Below are positions 48,097 to 59,885 of a DNA stretch of 64,000 nucleotides, piece by piece (the stretch's first letter is position 1; each line of letters opens with the position of its first letter). The DNA lies in contig CALNXK010000169.1 of assembly GCA_942486035.1 (NCBI GenBank), positions 566,001 through 630,000 of the forward strand, given 5' to 3'. The position numbers were made by a program, and so were the translations under genes. The stretch is from Porites lobata (taxonomy: Eukaryota > Cnidaria > Anthozoa > Scleractinia > Poritidae). The notes beneath the pieces are model-generated. The model had not been told where the DNA came from. It saw only the letters and a program-made list of their open reading frames with translations, and searched no databases.

Positions 48097-51000
48097 TCAC
48101 TGACTAGACCCCTCCTGTTGCTCAGGCTGCTGAGAGGTAAGCATCATAAATATTACGACAGGAACAATGTACATCCACTGCAAGAGAAAGAAAATCAAAC
48201 AAACTTGAGATCAAGGAAAGTAATATTGTTGGTCTTTGTCACTCATTTCATTTGATAATACATAGGTACCCTAAGGTAAGAAAGAGTTTAAAAAGGTGCA
48301 ACATGCCAGCATTTTAGAATACAATGTAGCAAGTCAAAAAAGTTACAATAAGTGCCACAAAGTAACATTGAAGTTTATTAATTAACACTGTCACATACAT
48401 TTCACTGGTTAGGGTAAAGTTCATTGTTTTTAGGGAGCTTAAGCAACGACGGCAGCCACATCAACAAGAATGGCAAAAAAGTAATAGGCTTAGACTGGCA
48501 AAACAACAACTCTGCATGTGCATCACACTTTTTTGTACATTTCTTTGCTATCAACGTATGACTACAATGTGAAAGTGCCTAATTTCACGTTTTATGAAGG
48601 ACATGAACACTTGCAACAACTTGCTTTTTTTCCCTGAACATCAATACAGTCTCTTAGAATTTTAACTCCAGAAAAATTTACCAACATTTGATGAATTGAA
48701 CAAGATGAAGAGTGATAAAGTTTGAAGCAGCACAAATTCATTTTTAAAGTGACATTTTCCCAAATAAAATTCCTAAATGAAATTTCAAATGAGGATATTA
48801 AACTTTAACAACAACATAAACATGCACCTGAACACAAAAAATCATAACTCAACTCACGTATTTAGCTAAAAATGATCTATTGTCTTGAGTCTTCCCAGCT
48901 TGCTTCTCTCGTTTCTCCTTCTCCAGTCTTTGAATGTAAGTCTGAGTATCAGGACTGCAACATGCACCAGATACAGACTAAGTACCCAGCAATGAAATAA
49001 ATTCCTCATGAAAAGAGACCCAAAGGGCCAATTAAGTGTAGCCAGGTATTCAAATTTGTTAATCGTTTTGCATGCGGATCACTTAGCATGCAGTGGAATG
49101 TGGGTAGCTACAATAATATATGCAAAAAGATTTATAGTAGTTGAGACAATCCAATACTATCTACATCAAAAGGTAATGTGAAACTTTTCATTCCCCACCC
49201 CCTCTAAGCAATATTATTATTGTGCCACTGGTTACAGTGTTCATTGTTTCCTGTGGCAAGCAAGAGGTGGGATTGACGAGGGGAGTAGATTGTTTTGTTC
49301 TTCAAGAAATATCCCATTATTTTGATGACAGTCTTTTAACAATTTTGTTGTCAACTGAAGATTTTCAAGGCCTAATAGCATAGTTGTCACCCATGACACT
49401 AATTTTCTACATAAAATTATTCTGGATTTGAGACATGGCTATTAAGAAAAAGTGGAAAATTAAAAAGGTGGTCCTGTTTTCCGGTTGAATTTCCGAACAG
49501 AATGTCGTGTTCCATTGACGCGTTTTTTGTACCAGTTTCCCCTTCACCCTAAGCTTTGGGAGGCTTTTTGGGGAGAAATTGCCCTTTCACCCTAAGTTTT
49601 GGGAGGCTTTGGGAGAAATCATATTTCAATTTTGATCCTTAGCTTTTAATGAATAAAATTATTATTCCAATTTTTATGCCCAGAGCAGACTTCAAGAAGC
49701 TCACTGTAGGCTGGCAGGAGTGATAATTTAATTTAAATGGCTATGTTAAGAGACAGTACTTCCTTTGGGGTCAGTGTGAAGTAGATTGGCTGAATGGTTG
49801 GTAATGGAGAGCAGTGTACCTGCATGTGGGTGGAGTAAAGGAAAGAACAAACTCAGGTGAACCAGCAAGCAAAGGAGTGAGTAAACTTCAATGAGTTCAG
49901 TGAAAAAAGGTAAAAGACTATCAACTACTGCCACATACGTACAGATTAAACAAAACCAGTTGTTATTAATAATACATGTAACTGTTAAAATAAACTCACA
50001 GCTGTCCTGTTCCTTGAAGCATTACTGCCACTGATGAATTAAATTGAGAAGGTAAGCTTACAGCATCCTTGAGAATTGAAAAACAGACAACCAAAGTATT
50101 ATTATTTGATACTGTTATTGAACTCGACATAGTTTAGTGCATGACTACGCTGCTTGTAGTGCCACTATTTTTGCCAAAAGTAAATGCTGACACTATGAAT
50201 GAGAAGGAATTTGCATACTTCTACCCTTTCCACTGGGTTTCTCAGGTAATAGTGTACAATGTACAAGAGCTCATGACAGTTTTTTCTTGGATCCACTAGT
50301 CCCCTTACATTTTACAGGGACTCCATAGCTACCTCCTTTGTACTTATAGCTACAGGTGATAAGTCTGATAATCCATGAAATACAAGTTATTTTTTAAAAT
50401 TCTTAAAAAATGTTTCACTCAACTGGTCTTCTTTTTATGCTTAGACAACAGTTATCGTTCTGGAAAAAAGTGCTACTTTTGCTTATAGTTATCAGCCTTC
50501 TTGACCATTAAAATTCCCAGGAGAAACCAGCATCTTATTTCTCCTTATGGCATCATGGCTGAATGAAACATAAAGGTCATGAGAATAAAGGAAATGATCA
50601 CCAACTAAAAACATCTTTATTGTTAGGCAAATTCTCCTCCTCAGCAACATAGGAAATGTGTAACGAACAGCATGGAGAAATGCATACTGATAGTTGCATT
50701 GAATGTACACAATATTAAAAAATTAATGACAATCACTTACCCAGTTAAGGGTCTTTGCTTGGCACCCACCATCAGGGACAATCAGCCCGACACCATATAA
50801 GTGACCTTAATGAAATCAAACATTCTAATTAAGCTCTCACGTTAGGCCTGGATAAATAAATCTGTTGGCAGACTTTCAAGCAACTACATTTTTGTCCTTG
50901 TTTATAAGAGACAGCTGACATAACAGATTCAACTGGAAACATACTGCATACCTGTGTTATCCAGTGTTAAAGTTATTGTCTCTGTAAGTTTTGATGTAAA

Positions 51001-54000
51001 CAGGGAACACTGGTAAAGAAGTAAAAGAATTAAACATAAACAATTTGCTTTCCATGTCAGCCGTAGGATAAAATAATGATATGAAATAAAAGTCATATCA
51101 AGAACATTTTTAAAATTCTTAGAAGTCAAGACATTCATAAGTTGAATTTTTTTCTGAGTCCCCTTTCATTTGTGACATGACTGCAATTACAAAATTAATT
51201 TAAATTTTATGATTAAAAATAATATTATGGCTGATGCTACTGTTTTTTACTTAGTAATGTATTGACAACACTGTGTTCTGGCCTACTACAAAAAGATATA
51301 AATTATTAAAAGAAAGGTTAAGTTTGTTGGGATATTTTTCCAAACAATATTTTACAATTATGTTTGGAAAAATTTATTATTATTATTATTATTATTATTA
51401 ATATCATTATTGGTGTCCTCTTTCCTCTGCCGTCCCTAAGTTCACCAGTTAAAAAAATTGTTTTGATTAACATGTGAGTTTTTTTAACTAAGAATGGTCA
51501 AAGTCATGTGAACATGAACGAGATGGTTAACAACCACAAATTGTAAATGTAATACATACATTAAGGATTTCTTTGCACATGTGCATTACAAGGGTTCAAG
51601 GAAATGTCAGATTCTGAATAAAGCAGACAACCAACCAAGATAAAAATCAAGTTACTGAAGAGTCTGCATACTTCAATGATAAAAAGATGGTATTAAAAAA
51701 TTAATGGTATATTAAAAAAGCAGCTAAACTTACAGCTTTCACAAATGTAGAAACACTGCTATCAATGCCTTCACCACCATCCATGGACTTTGGGCGTAAC
51801 CGTATTCTGTAGTACCCGTCTTTTAATGCCAGGTCCTAAGGGATAACAAAATTCAAAGGGTGGATTTAACATGAAATGCATCTCTTAAGTACAGTACAAT
51901 AAGTTAGCTAGTTATTTTATTAATTTTATTTGCTCCATGAAGGCGACTAGTGATACAATATGTACTATTGTGCCACAAAATTATTCATTCAAAATATTTT
52001 TTAAGCTCCTGATTGGCTAAAAGCCCCAACACAAAATTCACCATAACCAGTTATATGACCAAATTTGTAAACCAAAAATCACATCTCATCTGATGACCTA
52101 AAAAATGCAGCGTTCTTACAGATATAAGCCACCAAATGTATTGAAATGAATTTGATTTATTTTGAAGTTCTAAAAATAAAAATAGTGGAAAAATATTAAT
52201 GTTTTAAGAGTATTTTGATCAAACTACAGCTTGGAACTGCATTTTTGAAACAACTATAAGCCCAAAAACATAAGCCCTATTAAAGCACCTTATGAAGATA
52301 CAATTCAATAAAGGTTGCTTTGGCAATTGGTCATTGGCACTTGAACTTTGGGCATTTGGGTAAACAGAAAGACATGATGATTTGCTTGAGTGACCACCAA
52401 ATGATAGATTCCCAGTGCACAATGATTCAATAATGGTTGCTTGGGCATTGGTAATTGTTACCAAAGTCCAAAGCAGCCTTTATTGAATCAACTATATATT
52501 ATAGCAGGGCTTATGAGGAGTACCATAAAATTCCGAAAATAAGCCCCGGGGCTTATAATTATTTTTCAAAGGCTCTTCTAGAGGGGCTTATATTTGGGGG
52601 GGCTTATCTATGGTGGGAAATTTGCATTTCAAAATTGATTGGGCTAGCCTTATAGCTGCAAGTAAATGTACTGTTTTGGCATTGTTTTACTTTGTTTTTT
52701 AGGTCCATTTCCAAGTATAAGCCTAAGGAGGGGTGATTTAACGGAGCGTTTTTTCCTTTACGAGTTTGGGGGGCTTATAATTTATTTGGAGGGGCTTATA
52801 CATGGAGGGGCTTATTTTTGGAATTTTACGGTAGTTTATGACAATGAAGTAGTTCTTGACCAAACAAATTAATATGCATTACCTTCAGATTCTCAACTTC
52901 ATCCAGTGATAGTGGTTCTGTCTGTGATATTGTTCCAGTAGAACTCTTGACTGTCTTAACATAAATGGTTCCCCTTAGCAAGAAAAAAAAAATGTTTCAG
53001 CCTTAGCAAAATGTTGCAGTAATTGTAATAGGAAATTTGGGTGTTGTATATTATAAATTAGCCATTTTATTAAACCTTTCATGTAAGAATTAACTTTTTT
53101 CATAGTCAAGTGGCATGCTCTGATGCATTAAATATCCATGACAAATTTGATTTCTGGTAAATTTCAATTTAACCATGATGACTCTCTATTTCCACTGACT
53201 GAGAATCAGTGTACCTAGCAAAAAAAAAAAAAATTAATAATCTGGAATCGAACAATTGACCTGTTATTATGAACTGCACACTGAAATATTAAGGGACATT
53301 TTCAGAATAGTTGGGTTTGTGGGCAAGTATTTTTTTTTTCTCCCTTCCCCCTTCTTCCCTTTACTCACTTTATTTCCTCTTTCCTCTACAAACTAGCACA
53401 GGAACACTTTCTAAGCAGTTTAGTAACATGATAAAATAGCAACACTTTTACCTTGGTTTAAAAACTGCATCTGCTTCTAAAGAAAGAAAAAAATTAATAG
53501 GAAGGGCAGATTTTTTTACAGCAATTGAGGGAGAGCAACAGAGGGAAAAAGTCCCTAGTGACCTTTGATAAACTCTAAATGCCTAGTATATAAGTGTAAC
53601 GTTATAAAAAATTACGTTTGTTCAGTTATGGGATTTGTCAGCATATTCTGAAAGAACAACGTCCAAAAGTGCTACTTGCCAAAAATTAGCATTTCAGGGC
53701 AAATTGTCTCTGAGATATTGCCCAGTTATGTTCTGATGACTCCTTCCAAATCCTTCTAAATTTGAATAAGAACCTGACATGTTACATCCTTGTTTGATCC
53801 TGATTTTTATATTAAAACCACTTTGGTATTCTTCTACAGCACACTCAAAGTCTTCATAGACTATTTTTACTATTCTCACAATCTTTTGTGGTACTCCATA
53901 TGCTACATGCTTTCACCATGGAAAGGGTCAAATGCCTTTTCAAAATCTATGAAATTCAGACAAAGTGTTGCTTGCCACTCGTTAACCTGCTCAGTGACGT

Positions 54001-55013
54001 GCTGTGTATACATGTCAATGTTGTAGTTAAATTTTATCCTAGGTGTAATTTTCATTTTCTTTTGTTTCAAACTCATTATCACATAAATTACCATACCCCC
54101 ACAACAGAACTACTTGAAATAATTCCCCATTCCCAGGCCTGAAGGCCTGGACTTGTCCCGGTGGTTGCCCGGAGGGATGGTAACAGGTCAAATTGAACCA
54201 TGCATTACCTTTACATTTTCGTTCTATGTTTATGGTGCACAAGTTATGAACATGAAAGTCTATAATAAATTCACCGAAAGGGTTCTATGTATAATAATTA
54301 TTACTACCTTTAATTAAGTTATTACTGCTCCTATTTAACCTATACAAACACTCAACAAGGTATCAAAGAAATTCATGGCAGGATGATTTGTCTGGCCATG
54401 AGCTTATATTATCAGCATGCAAAGAAAGTAGTGTGCAACAGCCTGGGGCTCGTGGATTTTGCTATCGGGCTACTCGGCTAGTGAGCTCTGTTCCTAACTT
54501 GCCCGACGGGCAAGTGAAGGTCTTTGAGGAATTCAAATTAGAGAAGAACTGTGACATCAGTTCCGCTCATTAAAACGTTTTTGGGGTTGGTTGAAATGAT
54601 GTTTGGGCTAGTAAATGTTAGCTTCAGCTTGCCCTAATGGCAAGCTGTAAAAATGACTTTCTTTGCACCCTGATTATTATAACGATACTTCCAGGAAAAC
54701 CCCATCACACTGGTATTTGCATCAGCACCCTAAAAATTATAGAATTGAAGAAAGACCTACCTTCACTTAAGCAGTGCTCGACAGTGAAAACTAACTCCTC
54801 CCCACGAGGTTCAATACTGCACACCTTTTAATTGTACACAGTTAGTAATTAATTTCCACGTGAACGAGAAGGGTAAATACAAATTTCTAACAAAGTTCAA
54901 AGAATGCTACGAATAAATAACTGCTGGATAACTGGAGATCTCACCATATCAATACAAACAAGCAGGAACAACGAAAGAACAAAGACATTAAAATTTGTGA
55001 GACCGTCCGCCAT
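48097..55013 (-). CDS. emc10: ER membrane protein complex subunit 10, ten exons
   Basis: EMC10 is the lumenal single-pass subunit of the ER membrane complex, which inserts tail-anchored and multipass proteins. Coding exons on the reverse strand, all phase-consistent: 54945-55013, 54761-54824, 53452-53476, 52883-52973, 51734-51835, 50952-51009, 50741-50805, 50000-50067, 48858-48954 and 48097-48177. They give 239 residues. The N-terminus (MADGLTNFNVFVLSLFLLVC) is a signal peptide. The family signatures follow in order: EELVFTVEHCL, VFKPRGTIYV, PLSLDEVENLK, DGYYRIRLRPK, CSLFTSKL, HLYGVGLIVPDGGC, YIQRLEKEK, then FLAKYWMYIVPVVIFMM as the C-terminal membrane helix and a Gln-rich tail. ATG 55013 was chosen because it begins the signal peptide. 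An in-frame upstream ATG at 55178 would place extra residues before it and is probably 5' UTR. The gene is divergent from the BUD22-type gene, 217 bp away. Confidence 0.95.
51376..51401. repeat. TTA microsatellite in emc10 intron
   Basis: Uninterrupted TTA/ATT trinucleotide run of about 26 bp in the intron between exons 5 and 6. Confidence 0.9.
52521..52832. mobile_element. AATAAGCCCC MITE in emc10 intron 4, TA target
   Basis: The ends TACCATAAAATTCCGAAAAT and TTTTTGGAATTTTACGGTA are inverted repeats flanked by TA. The interior has multiple GGGGCTTAT blocks. It belongs to the family seen at 37086-37365. It lies about 50 bp from the exon 4 donor. Confidence 0.75.
53690..54100 (-). pseudogene. 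LINE reverse-transcriptase relic inside emc10 intron 2
   Basis: The reverse-strand frame at 53903-54094 contains EWQATLCLNFIDFEKAFD, which matches the palm motif A region of non-LTR reverse transcriptases (F-IDFEKAFD with its catalytic aspartate). The frame at about 53780-53879 then reads YGVPQKIVRIVK, YEDFECAV and KQGCNMSG, matching the next conserved segments, including motif B. The two parts are in different frames, no FADD motif C is visible, and stops follow. It is therefore a decayed 5'-truncated copy lying in the same direction as emc10. Confidence 0.75.
54470..54660. repeat. Short palindrome-bearing repeat fragment
   Basis: CTTGCCCGACGGGCAAG near 54499 is a near-perfect palindrome. 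A GCTTGCCCTAATGGCAAGCT palindrome follows near 54629. Their shared GCTTGCC / GGCAAG ends suggest a small inverted-repeat element. The boundaries are uncertain. Confidence 0.4.
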
Positions 55014-55230
55014 TTTATAAGCAACACAACTCCCTCTAAGAATGCCGGTATATGGCTTATTCAGTTTTCCGAAGAAGTCTGGGTACAAGTTGACAAGCAA
55101 GATGGCGGAGAAGATGGCGAAGATGGCGAGAACGAATGCAGCGTTTGCCCTAAAATAACTGTGGTTTTTTACTAACACTTCGTTCTACTTGTCTGTTTTT
55201 GAAGTCTTTTGATGCTATAGAGCTGTAAGT
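55014..55230. promoter_or_regulatory. Bidirectional promoter of emc10 and srfbp1
   Basis: The 217 bp between divergent start codons carry three ATGGCG motifs at 55101-55129 on the + strand (AAGATGGCGGA, AAGATGGCGA, AAGATGGCGA), in a near-tandem array. A further AAAATGGCGG on the - strand coincides with the emc10 start codon. These fit the YY1 consensus AANATGGCG, a known mark of TATA-less promoters near start sites. No TATA box is seen. Confidence 0.6.
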
Positions 55231-56508
55231 ATGCCAGAAGAAGTGATAATGAAAGAAGTCGGTGGCTTAAAACGCGAGATCAAGCGTGCAAAGTTGTTTG
55301 AAGTTCAACGGCTTGTCAGAAGACTCAGACAGCTGGCCAACAAAAAGGGATCTGAAACTCAAATAAAAAAGAACCAAAGAAAGGTAGAGAGGTTTGAGAA
55401 GGAACTGGAGTTCTTAAAAGACGTGGGAGTTGATGAAATCGCTCGCAGAATTGCCAGTACAAATGGGGAAGACAGTCTTAATAATAATCAAGCCATCAAA
55501 GACAACAAGGAAGACCCTCGTGCGGATTTTGTTCTTCAGGAAAAGGCTTTAGATAGGGTTGTTAATTCTACGAAGATTAAAGAATTTATGAAAAGGGTAG
55601 ATGCTAGCAGGAAAGATTTTGATCATTCTGATGTAAAGAAAGGCAACAATGATACAGAGGTTGCAAGGGCAGAAAGGCAACAAAAAATTGTGAAAGACAA
55701 GTCTAAAGATAGAACAAACATTTTTGGTTTACCTGATATGAAGGCATTGCTAGATGAGGAAGCTGAAGTTGATGACAACACAAATTTTGTTGAAGGAAAA
55801 CTGATGCTACAAAGGAAACGAAAACCAGCGAAGGAAAAAGGGAGAGATGAGGTATCTGATGACAAACCGTCACATCATGTAAATGACAAGGATAAATTCA
55901 GCAGTGATGGAGAAACCTCAAGAGTAAAACCAAAACAAAAGTTTGCTGAACAGGAGTTTTTTGTAGACAAGGGCTTTGCAGCTGAGCTACTAGCAAGAGA
56001 AGATGTTGATGATGACAGTGATGGCTATAATTCAAACTCAGACCTTGATGTAAGTGACTTTGAAGAAGATAAGGAAGACAGTGACAGTTTTTCATCTCCA
56101 GAGCTTAAGTTCAAAGGCTTAGAGTCATGTTTTGTGGGGACCATGTCTGGCGCTAAAGGAGATAAAGGCTTGAAGGGTAGAAAAAAGCAGAGGAACGTAA
56201 AAGGAAGGTTGGGTGATAGAAAAGGAAAAAGAAATTGTAGAGGACAGCGTGCAAGACAGCAGATTTGGGAGAAGATCCATGGAAAGAGGGCAAAACATTT
56301 GCATAAAAATAACATTATAATTAAACCAAAGGAGTATAAGGAAGATAGGAAACAGACAAGTAAAGTCAAAGGTCAGCATTCTGTCAAACGAAAGAGTGAT
56401 GATGAGAGTTTACACCCATCATGGGAAGCTGTGAAAAGAAAAAGATTGCAGGAAACAGTTAAGGTTGAGTTCAAAGGACAGAAAATCAAATTTGATGATT
56501 CAGATTGA
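55231..56508 (+). CDS. srfbp1: BUD22/SRFBP1-family nucleolar protein
   Basis: Family members act in small-subunit ribosome assembly (yeast Bud22), and the mammalian homologue binds serum response factor. The 425-residue single-exon product is highly charged. Residues 1-75 form a basic coiled-coil region (KREIKRAKLFEVQRLVRRLR, then KKGSETQIKKNQRKVERFEK) typical of the BUD22 N-terminus. The centre alternates acidic Asp/Glu/Ser runs (about 260-290) with basic runs (about 308-345) suited to nucleolar localisation. The C-terminus carries the signature HPSWEA at about 395-400 and FKGQKIKFDD near the end, as in SRFBP1. Length is close to the human protein. The start at 55231 is the first ATG after the shared promoter. 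The gene diverges from emc10. An AATAAA lies at about 57657, well downstream. Confidence 0.92.
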   Translation: MPEEVIMKEVGGLKREIKRAKLFEVQRLVRRLRQLANKKGSETQIKKNQRKVERFEKELEFLKDVGVDEIARRIASTNGEDSLNNNQAIKDNKEDPRADFVLQEKALDRVVNSTKIKEFMKRVDASRKDFDHSDVKKGNNDTEVARAERQQKIVKDKSKDRTNIFGLPDMKALLDEEAEVDDNTNFVEGKLMLQRKRKPAKEKGRDEVSDDKPSHHVNDKDKFSSDGETSRVKPKQKFAEQEFFVDKGFAAELLAREDVDDDSDGYNSNSDLDVSDFEEDKEDSDSFSSPELKFKGLESCFVGTMSGAKGDKGLKGRKKQRNVKGRLGDRKGKRNCRGQRARQQIWEKIHGKRAKHLHKNNIIIKPKEYKEDRKQTSKVKGQHSVKRKSDDESLHPSWEAVKRKRLQETVKVEFKGQKIKFDDSD

Positions 56509-57021
56509 AAATTAGGGAAGTATTAGTGGTACATGTACTAGTAATGGAGAAATCTCATGTTTGCCAAATTTTCTTTTTTACAGTGTATTTTTGTAAGTGA
56601 TTACTCCAGTTTAAGGGTTCACTTAATCACTTGTTCAAACAATGTTAGAACACTGGCTTGTTGGTAATTCTCCTGTATACTGCTTGCAAAGAAAGCTTCA
56701 ACTGTTTTTTGAAAAATCATGTTGTGCAATGCTGCTAATCTAAGGAAGATAATTGGCCAGCAGGAGGTTCCTACACTGTATGTTTTTTTATTATTATTTT
56801 ATTTTATTTTATGTTGTTAGTCAATTCAATGAATGAAGTGGAAAAAGAATCAACACAGGAGTAGTGTGATTTTCTTTTACAGTGTATCTTTTTCATTGAT
56901 GTACAGGTGTATCAAGCATATCCTTTTTCTTTGACCAGTTCCCTCCAAGAATGAGGTGTTGGGTGGTGATTGGTCATTCTGACTTTCCAATCTGTGGACA
57001 AAATCCTATGATGTTTTCCTT
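56509..57021. other. 3' flank of the BUD22-type gene
   Basis: Presumed 3' UTR and spacer, with a TTTTA-rich run near 56786-56812. No AATAAA was seen in this part. Confidence 0.4.
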
Positions 57022-57229
57022 TTAACCCTTTCACTGCCAGAATGTTTGATAGAGTTTTGTGACTTAACTCTAACTTTTGAGTCTGTGGACGAATTGCTGT
57101 GACCATTCAAATGAAAGCTATCTGCCTGAACTTTCACGTGATGCTATTTGTTTGTCAAATTTTAGAAAATGAAATTTGGAAATTTGGTCGAAATTTGCCT
57201 TTGGCCACATTTGCCAGTCAAAGGGTTAA
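57022..57229. mobile_element. MITE with TTAACCCTTTCACTGCCAG ends
   Basis: TTAACCCTTTCACTGCCAG at the left is mirrored by TTGCCAGTCAAAGGGTTAA at the right, giving 208 bp. It differs from the TTAACCCTTTAAGCCC family internally but has similar ends. Confidence 0.7.
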
Positions 57230-58186
57230 GTGAAACCTCTTTGGTTGATTTTTTTTTGCATGGTACAATTTTCTTTGGATTTTCTTTATGAATTTACCTT
57301 GGCAGCTGTTAGGAGTTAATAGATTACTGTAATGACGGTATGGTCAGGTGGTGGTGGGAGGGGGAGGGTTGTTGCTTGTAAGAGATTGACAAACAAGACT
57401 CTCCAAGCCAAGAACACTTGCTAAGGTGAAAGATGACTGATCATTCTACAACCTAGAAAGCTTGGTATCAAAAGTTACTGTAACAACTAGAAATGTGAAG
57501 CCAGCAGATCTCTCCTAGATGGTGAACATCGCTATATCAAAAAAGCTTAAGGTATGAATATTGTATCAATAATTAAACTACAATTGGCGACAAAATTAGT
57601 TGTGACACTTTGCCCTGAAGGGCCTCATTAACGTTTTGCCAAGGTAAAAATGGGAAAATAAAGCTTTCCCTCCCCCACCCCTCCCATGCCATGTTGTGCC
57701 ACTGTTCAAGCTACTTGTAGAAAACAAAAAACACCCAGACTTTGTAAGGAGGGGAGGGGCCAGTGTGGATTGTTTTGCTCTCTGAAGTGACCCCATTTGT
57801 CTCAACAATTTTGTCGCCAATTTAAGATGTTATAAGCAAGTACTTTTTATAATTTCCCTAGAATGATGCGAGATTGCAATTTCCTTTTCCTTTCTCTCTA
57901 CTTTGAGTTTAGTTGTTAAGAATATTTTTATGGATTTGCAGATTTGGAACGTTTGGTGGATCGTGGTCTCCTATAACATGGATTGTGGAAAGTTTGTTTT
58001 CTTTTCAAACCCATGGTCATTTTCTAGTCACTTGTCACCTGACTTTGATGAGGAAAATTTTGATCCCAGAGAACAGATTTTACCTGCAATGGGTGGGTGT
58101 GGTTCTGCAGTTCCATAGCATAAGGGCTAGGTTACTGAAACTAGTATTGAAAGTGCTCGGGTTCTAACCTTGGTAAACTAGGGGTA

Positions 58187-58680
58187 TCTGGTTACCTCGC
58201 CACCAAACCATCTGGCCACCAATGAAATCGCCACTAAGAAATACATATCTTAATACTTTTCGAAAGGACAAGTCTCTAAAAAGAATTCTTTCACTTTAAA
58301 TTTACAATGAAATTTAAGGAGGTAAGGTTCAAGTGACAATATTAACCAGCTTTCACAAGAAAGGCTGTTGTATTTTAAACAAATCACACCTCTCGAGCAA
58401 TGAAAATAAGCCGTACAGGTGTATTAAGAAATTCGAAAGTCGCAATTATTCACAAGAAATGAAACTAAAGATCAGAAGTTCGACGTAAGGTGTCAATTAA
58501 AATTGATAAACTTATATTTTGGTTTGAGGCAGAAGTAACCATCCCAAGTAAGTAAACAGTGTCAGTTATAGCAGAGTTATTATTTGGTGGCGAGTAGACA
58601 GTCTACTCGCCACCACATTGCCACCAAGAAGTCTGACTTCTTTGTGGCAATTTCATTGGTGGCAAGATGACCATAAACCA
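58187..58680. mobile_element. Inverted-repeat element with CGCCACCA motifs
   Basis: Left segment CTCGCCACCAAACC to CCACCAATGAAATCGCCAC (58193-58235) is mirrored at 58600-58673 (GTGGCAATTTCATTGGTGGC). A perfect hairpin TGGTGGCGAGTAGAC / GTCTACTCGCCACCA lies at 58581-58612. The right end is more complex than the left, so the boundaries are approximate. Confidence 0.5.
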
Positions 58681-59672
58681 CTGGTTTGAACTCAGAATGG
58701 ATTTGACCCACAACACAACCACTTCTGACGATTGATACTTGCTTAGTCGGTTTGCACCCTAGCATTTTTTATTTTTTTTGCACCCTAGCAATTTGCTTTG
58801 AGTCAAATGGTGTACAGAGTTCACCCTAGTAGGGAGGCTAAGGGAGCAAAGCTGGGTGTATTCTTTTTGACCAAGAAGTTTCGGTCCGAGACAGTTTCAA
58901 CAAAAGTAGACTTGCTTTCTCACGGCTGCTACTCTATGGTCACAGCAAAGATAAAATCATGAGTTTTAATGTGTAACACTTTGTAGTGAAACTAGTCTCT
59001 ACGCTGTTCTACGAAAATCAATCAGACAGCCATTCCTGTCAAGCATCGATTGTAGTACAGTTTGTTGTATTATGCAAGGTGTGCTGAAATTTGGCTCTCT
59101 TTTTTTCACAATGCCGGCCGTGTGCAAGCCGTGTGCAAGTTTCCAGTAAACCTGTCGTCCACATGTTACTAGGGCTGTGGTTAACAATCTACCCACTGAT
59201 TTCTAACAGCAGCGTAAAAACAGGACAACGCCAACAATGCATAACTCTTAGTTGCTGATTTGGATTGTGGTAGCTGACTGCAGATTTTAAATTTTAGGAT
59301 GCCGAAGTTCGTATTCATGAACGCGATTCTTCACTGCTCTATCGTTAACTGGGTGGGTCATGTCATTTAGGGATCAATTTAGCTTTCTTGGGAAAGTGCT
59401 CACCTACCCCTCCCTTAAGCTTACATTAACACTTCTCACTTAAAAATGTTGGCTTAGGGGAGGGGTGGGAGGTCAGTTTCTCAGAAACTTAAATTGTTCC
59501 TCATTTTACACTAACAATAAAGTGAATCGTTCAAAATTATTCTGTGCTTTGCTCGAATGAAGTAGTCATTTGAAGGTTTTGCCAATCACCATTTAAAGCC
59601 CCTTTTAAGCCCTCCCTCGTCAGCGAACTGGTTTCTGGGATATTCTAATTTAAATGAAGTATGCGTTGGTTC
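58681..59672. other. Spacer with no recognised gene
   Basis: AT-rich sequence with short low-complexity runs. No exon-like segment or clear repeat was seen. Confidence 0.35.
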
Positions 59673-59885
59673 TTAACCCTTTAAGCCCTAATATCCACAT
59701 ACAAATTCTCCAAACTGATCTCTATACATTTTCTTTAAGAATTAGTTAAGAGAATTTGATAAAAGATCAAAGTATTTTCTCTTATGTGATCATTTTATTA
59801 ATTCTCACAACCTAAACTCATGATAATGTATGAATATCGTTAGGAGAAAATTGCTGTTGGACACTATTGGGACTTAAAGGGTTAA
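59673..59885 (+). mobile_element. TTAACCCTTTAAGCCC MITE, copy 2
   Basis: TTAACCCTTTAAGCCC and GGGACTTAAAGGGTTAA form the terminal inverted repeats of a 213-bp element. The interior matches copy 1 at 45001-45173 on the opposite strand. Confidence 0.78.

Noticed and set aside
55014..55178. Upstream in-frame ATG at 55178 extending emc10
   Set aside because: The extra residues precede a normal signal peptide beginning at 55013, and the region is the shared promoter/5' UTR.
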